From Gyromitra esculenta (Eukaryota > Ascomycota > Pezizomycetes > Pezizales > Discinaceae), in the NCBI GenBank assembly GCA_038503075.1, contig JBCAML010000003.1, positions 1,798,001-1,862,000 on the forward strand: 64,000 nt of DNA, read 5' to 3'. Both the position numbers and the translations under genes were made by a program. The stretch's first letter is position 1; each line of letters opens with the position of its first letter. This document shows positions 60,301 through 64,000 of the stretch, piece by piece. A model generated the notes under the pieces. The model had not been told where the DNA came from. It searched no databases and saw nothing but the letters and a program-made list of their open reading frames with translations.

Positions 60301-62648
60301 ATGTAGAAAAGGCTATGAGTAACGGTTCTCCTACGGATGAAGAAATGGCAGAAAAAGATCGTGGCGAACTGGTTCACGGAGATGGTAACGCGGATAACAG
60401 TGAGCAGGCGGCCGCGGTCGCGAAGAACGATACTATATTTACCTGGCAAGGAGTGACGTATACTATCCCAATCAAGGGTGGTCATAAAACCCTTTTGAAG
60501 GATGTCCAAGGATATGTGAGACCCGGGAGACTTACTGCCCTCATGGGAGAGTCGGGAGCTGGAAAAACGACCCTCCTGTATGATTACTCGTCCGCCCTTC
60601 CTTCGATGGTTTACTAACAAATACTAGGAATACACTTGCGCAAAGAATCAACTTTGGTGTCGTTGAAGGCACTTTCCAAGTTGATGGAAGACCTCTACCC
60701 CTGTCTTTTCAGAGAGCGACTGGGTTTGCAGAACAACAGGACGTCCATGAACCTTCTGCAACTGTTAGAGAGGCTCTTAGATTTTCTGCTCTATTGAGGC
60801 AGCCAAAAGAGATACCTCTTCAAAAGAAATATGACTATGTCGAAGTAGGCATTCTTTCCCCTGGTGAGAGACCGGAAGACCCGTAACTAACTGACCTCCA
60901 GACAATAATCCATCTCCTGGAGATGGATGATCTCGCAGGAGCGACTGTTGGATCCCAGGGGAATGGATTAAATCAAGAGCAAAGAAAGCGGTTGACGATT
61001 GGAGTTGAGCTTGCAAGCAAGCCTGAGCTTTTGATGTTCCTCGATGAAGTGAGTCACCCTATTGACATGGTCACAAAAAATCACTCGTACTAACGACTAT
61101 TCTTTAGCCAACATCTGGCCTTGACTCGAATGCGGCATTCAATGTGATCCGGTTCTTAAGAAAGCTTGCCGACTCAGGTCAAGCAATTCTTTGTACTATC
61201 CATCAACCGAGCGCGGTTTTGTTCGAAAATTTCGACGATCTAATCCTCTTAAAGACCGGTGGGCGTATCGTGTATCATGGAGAGCTTGGGCCCGATTCCC
61301 AGAGAATGATTCGGTATTTTGAAAGGAATGGTGCGCCCAGATGCCCCAAAGATAAGAATCCGGCAGAGTACATGCTTGAAGCAATTGGTGCTGGGGATCC
61401 GAATAGAAAAGAGAAGGATTGGGGTGAAGTCTGGGCCAACTCCGAAGAGCATCATGAACGGACCCGCGAAATTGAACAACTAATCGAGGAGCGCCGCTCA
61501 AAGGCCGGCTCAACGATGGAAGACAACCGCGAGTTTGCCATGCCTTGGGCAACACAAGTCATTGCGGTCGTTACAAGAACATTCGTAGCCTACTGGAGAA
61601 CACCGCAATACGTCGTCGGAAAGTTTGCATTGCATATCTTCACAGGGCTTTTCAATGCATTTACTTTTTACAAGCTAGGAAATTCTTCGATCGATATGCA
61701 GTCACGTCTTTTCAGTGTCTTCATGGTTCTTACCATTTCTCCGCCATTGATCCAACAATTACAGCCGAAGTTCTTACACTTAAGGGATCTGTTTAAGGCT
61801 CGCGAGAGCTCATCGAAAATTTATCACTGGTCAGCCTTTGTGATTGCTGCTATTCTTGTCGAGATTCCGTATTCGATTGTGGCTGGAACATTGTATTTTG
61901 TTTCTTGGTATTTCCCTATTGGATTTCCAAGGGATAGCTTCAGGGTTGGGTATACATGGATGATGCTTATGTTGTGAGTGCTGCCCACGAAGTTTCTTCC
62001 GCCTGCTGAGCGGAAGGTTAATTGACTTTCACGATAGATTTGAACTATACTATGTCGGTTTCGGTCAAGCCATCGCGTCGTTCTCACCAAACGAGCTCTT
62101 AGCTAGCTTGCTTGTACCCGTGTTTTTTCTCTTCGTCGTCGCTTTTTGTGGCGTTGTTGTACCATATGCTGGTATCCCAACTTTCTGGCACTTTGTGTAC
62201 CGCGTTAGCCCCTTCACCTATCTCCTCGAAGGCCTTCTGGGTGTACTCATTCATGATGTACCTGTCAAGTGCAGCGAAAAGGAGTATGCGCGTATCCCGA
62301 AGCCGCCAACACAAACGTGCGAGGAATATACAAGTGCATTCATTAAACAGGCCGGCGGATATGTACAGCAGGTTGGAAACGAGTGTAAGTTTTGCCAATA
62401 TAGGAACGGAGATGAATTTGTGAGTTCTTTCACCCATTTTCTTTTGAAGATTTACTTACTCCTCCGGTTTATGACTGACTTATTTTTAGGCGGCGGGTTT
62501 TAGTGTTTACTACAGGCACCACTGGAGGGACTACGGTATTTTTTGCGCATTCATCCTCTTTAATTTTGCGCTTGTATTTGTTTGTACGTGGTTATACTTG
62601 GGTGGACTGAGGAAATTACTCAAGGGGTCTAAAAAGCAGAAGAAGTAG
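57325..62648 (+). CDS. Full-size PDR/ABCG-type ABC transporter (Cdr1/Pdr5 family)
   Basis: A plasma-membrane drug-efflux-type pump with reverse topology (NBD-TMD) x2. Thirteen exons: 57325-58069, 58137-58255, 58317-58338, 58395-59311, 59369-59460, 59515-59621, 59681-59845, 59902-60577, 60628-60844, 60902-61048, 61108-61973, 62038-62419 and 62490-62648 (1537 residues; all phases agree). NBD1 Walker A is GRPGSGCST, assembled across the first intron, with Cys replacing Lys as usual in this family. Its signature is VSGGEKKR and its Walker B region CWDNSTKGLD. NBD2 has GESGAGKTT, the degenerate signature LNQEQRKR and FLDEPTSGLD. TMD segments include GVFPRGGIL-FFTLLFNALLALAE, HKSFSFYRPSAYA, GYLIPPSSMHPW and PYAGIPTFWHFVYRVSPFTY. 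The Ser/Thr-rich N-terminus and the linker before NBD2 are typical. Apart from the family's normal NBD asymmetry nothing is missing, so it is probably functional. Confidence 0.94.
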
Positions 62649-63907
62649 TTAATTAAGGGATTTTGGGGCGTTCTTATTCCTTCATTCATTCTTAGACTTC
62701 AGTAGTTCAGGCGGTTAGATATCATTTTGGAAATAATGGATAGCCGATTAAGCCTCTGAGCATTATAATAATACGATAAGAGAAGGAAGGATGATAATAG
62801 CTCGCGAATATATCTCCATTCATTACTTACGCCGTGCACAATAAGCATTGACTTTACTCCGTTATACCTAATTTTATATGTATAGTTTTAACTTTCAGGC
62901 TGAGGGCGTAGCAGATCGGTGTTGTCAAGGAGTATTTGATAGACTTTGCCACACGCAGTGGTGTGCTTCCTCTTGCGAGTAACGTTGGTTGATGGATAGG
63001 AGAGTGAGCGGAGCCTGACCCGGATTGATCGCGAGGAGGATATCTTCCCTTCGCGTTGCCCCTATTATTGTTTCTGCTTCTGTATCCATATATGGGATTG
63101 TTGATCTGATGCTGATGGGGAGATGCTGAAAGGTTGGAGGACTATATGTGGTTAAAAAGGCTGTGGGATGCGTGAAGGTACGCAGCAAGCTGCACATTAA
63201 GGACTAGGGAAGCAACTAGGAGCCCTCGGTTTGATTATAAGGATGCTCCCTTATAAGAAGATATTAACACGCTAGAGGTGCGTTCCTATAGGGTGATCTA
63301 TCTGTAGTAGGAAGGTCACGATTTTGACGGGGTAAGCAATTTAGATCATTTTACATCACTCGATTTTTCTGTTGAGAAATGGAATAGTAAGTGCGAAATG
63401 GATCAATTACTCGACTCTGGCAGCACGCTCTCATCTAATAATTGTATATACCTTTCTGGGACCTCTGAGTGCCCATGTACTCGGGTCTGTGTCTCCTAGT
63501 TTTCGGCCCTCGAAGCTAGCCTGAAGGGCCCTATATTAGGAAGCTTCTCTAGCAGAAAAACTTAAACGGTATGAATTCAGTAATACAGTTGGATGCTTAG
63601 ATGAGATCGTGGGGGTTGGACGATAGTAGATCGTTTTGGGTACAGGTTTATGCACTTAAATATCAGCAATAGCAATTCTACGGTCAAAGATAAGACGGTA
63701 GTCCCACGACAGCGATACGAACAAAGCCTTCTGCATTTTTCACCCTTAACATCCTTTCTAATGTAGATACCCGAACCTGCACCGGGGCCCCTAACGAATA
63801 GAAAGATAGTAAAAGCAACCCAGGAACTATAACCCGTGCACGTACCAATTACCCACCCGGACGGACAAACAAACAAGCAAGCTCTATCTATCATGCTCAT
63901 CGCCTAC
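62649..63907. other. Intergenic, 3' flank of the ABC transporter
   Basis: No gene supported. AT-rich 3' UTR-like sequence follows the stop at 62648. A 90-codon minus-strand frame at 62925-63197 has no recognisable domain and is left out. If the fragment at the window edge is real, part of this stretch is its intron or later exons. Confidence 0.4.
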
Positions 63908-64000
63908 CTTCTCCCGAATGCGTTGTTTGCCTCCGCCGCCCGACGACGATGATTTTGTTCTTCCGTCTCTGGATTGACATACCGTCCTGGTACTTCACGG
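63908..64000 (-). CDS. Possible partial exon at window edge
   Basis: On the minus strand the last ~92 bases are open in one frame, reading R-E-V-P-G-R-Y-V-N-P-E-T-E-E-Q, then an Arg/Ala/Asn-rich stretch, and run into a good splice donor (AAG|GTAGGC at 63908/63907). The composition looks like a real protein, but the piece is too short to identify. A second frame is also open, so the call is tentative. The gene would start beyond 64000. Confidence 0.3.

Overview
The window looks like nuclear chromosomal DNA of a filamentous ascomycete (Pezizomycotina). Every recognisable gene is eukaryotic. Most are broken by short introns of about 50-160 nt with GT...AG ends and CTAAY branch sites. The set includes a Mediator tail/kinase-module subunit, a fungal-type phytochrome histidine kinase and a full-size PDR-type ABC transporter. 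Long gene-free stretches with transposon relics suggest a repeat-rich genome such as that of Pezizomycetes, but that placement is a guess. I saw no rRNA, convincing tRNA, CRISPR array or bacterial operon.

Layout. 1-11.3 kb holds no gene I can support. It contains a 519-bp inverted-repeat element flanked by TA (5062-5580). 11.3-23.6 kb is low-complexity, UTR- or promoter-like sequence around one small single-exon gene (14164-14913, minus) of an uncharacterised ascomycete family; a diverged tandem duplication lies at 22.4-22.67 kb. 23587-29178 (minus) is MED13/SSN2 in four exons. 32044-36789 (minus) is a complete fungal phytochrome (PAS-GAF-PHY-HisKA-HATPase-REC) in six exons. 36.8-42.4 kb is gene-free except for a 174-bp pogo-like MITE (41231-41404).

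42400-47015 (minus) is a 1436-residue coiled-coil protein in six exons. 47798-48344 (minus) is a two-exon LAMTOR1/Meh1-like Ragulator/EGO anchor whose short first exon carries the lipidation signal. Divergent from it, 49839-51944 (plus) is a large single-exon pseudokinase. 52512-53425 (minus) is a two-exon hypothetical protein. 53.9-54.45 kb is a composite inverted repeat. 54911-56187 (plus) is a six-exon class III (SIRT5-like) sirtuin, followed by two diverged copies of a short decayed coding relic. 57325-62648 (plus) is a thirteen-exon, 1537-residue PDR/ABCG transporter. The last bases may hold the edge of another minus-strand gene.

The genes do not form an evident cluster. MED13 (transcription), phytochrome (red-light sensing), LAMTOR1 (nutrient signalling at the vacuole), sirtuin (NAD-dependent deacylation) and the ABC pump (xenobiotic efflux) are best read as independent neighbours. 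Exon joins were checked by hand for reading-frame phase and, where a family is known, for continuity of its conserved motifs. No database search was possible.
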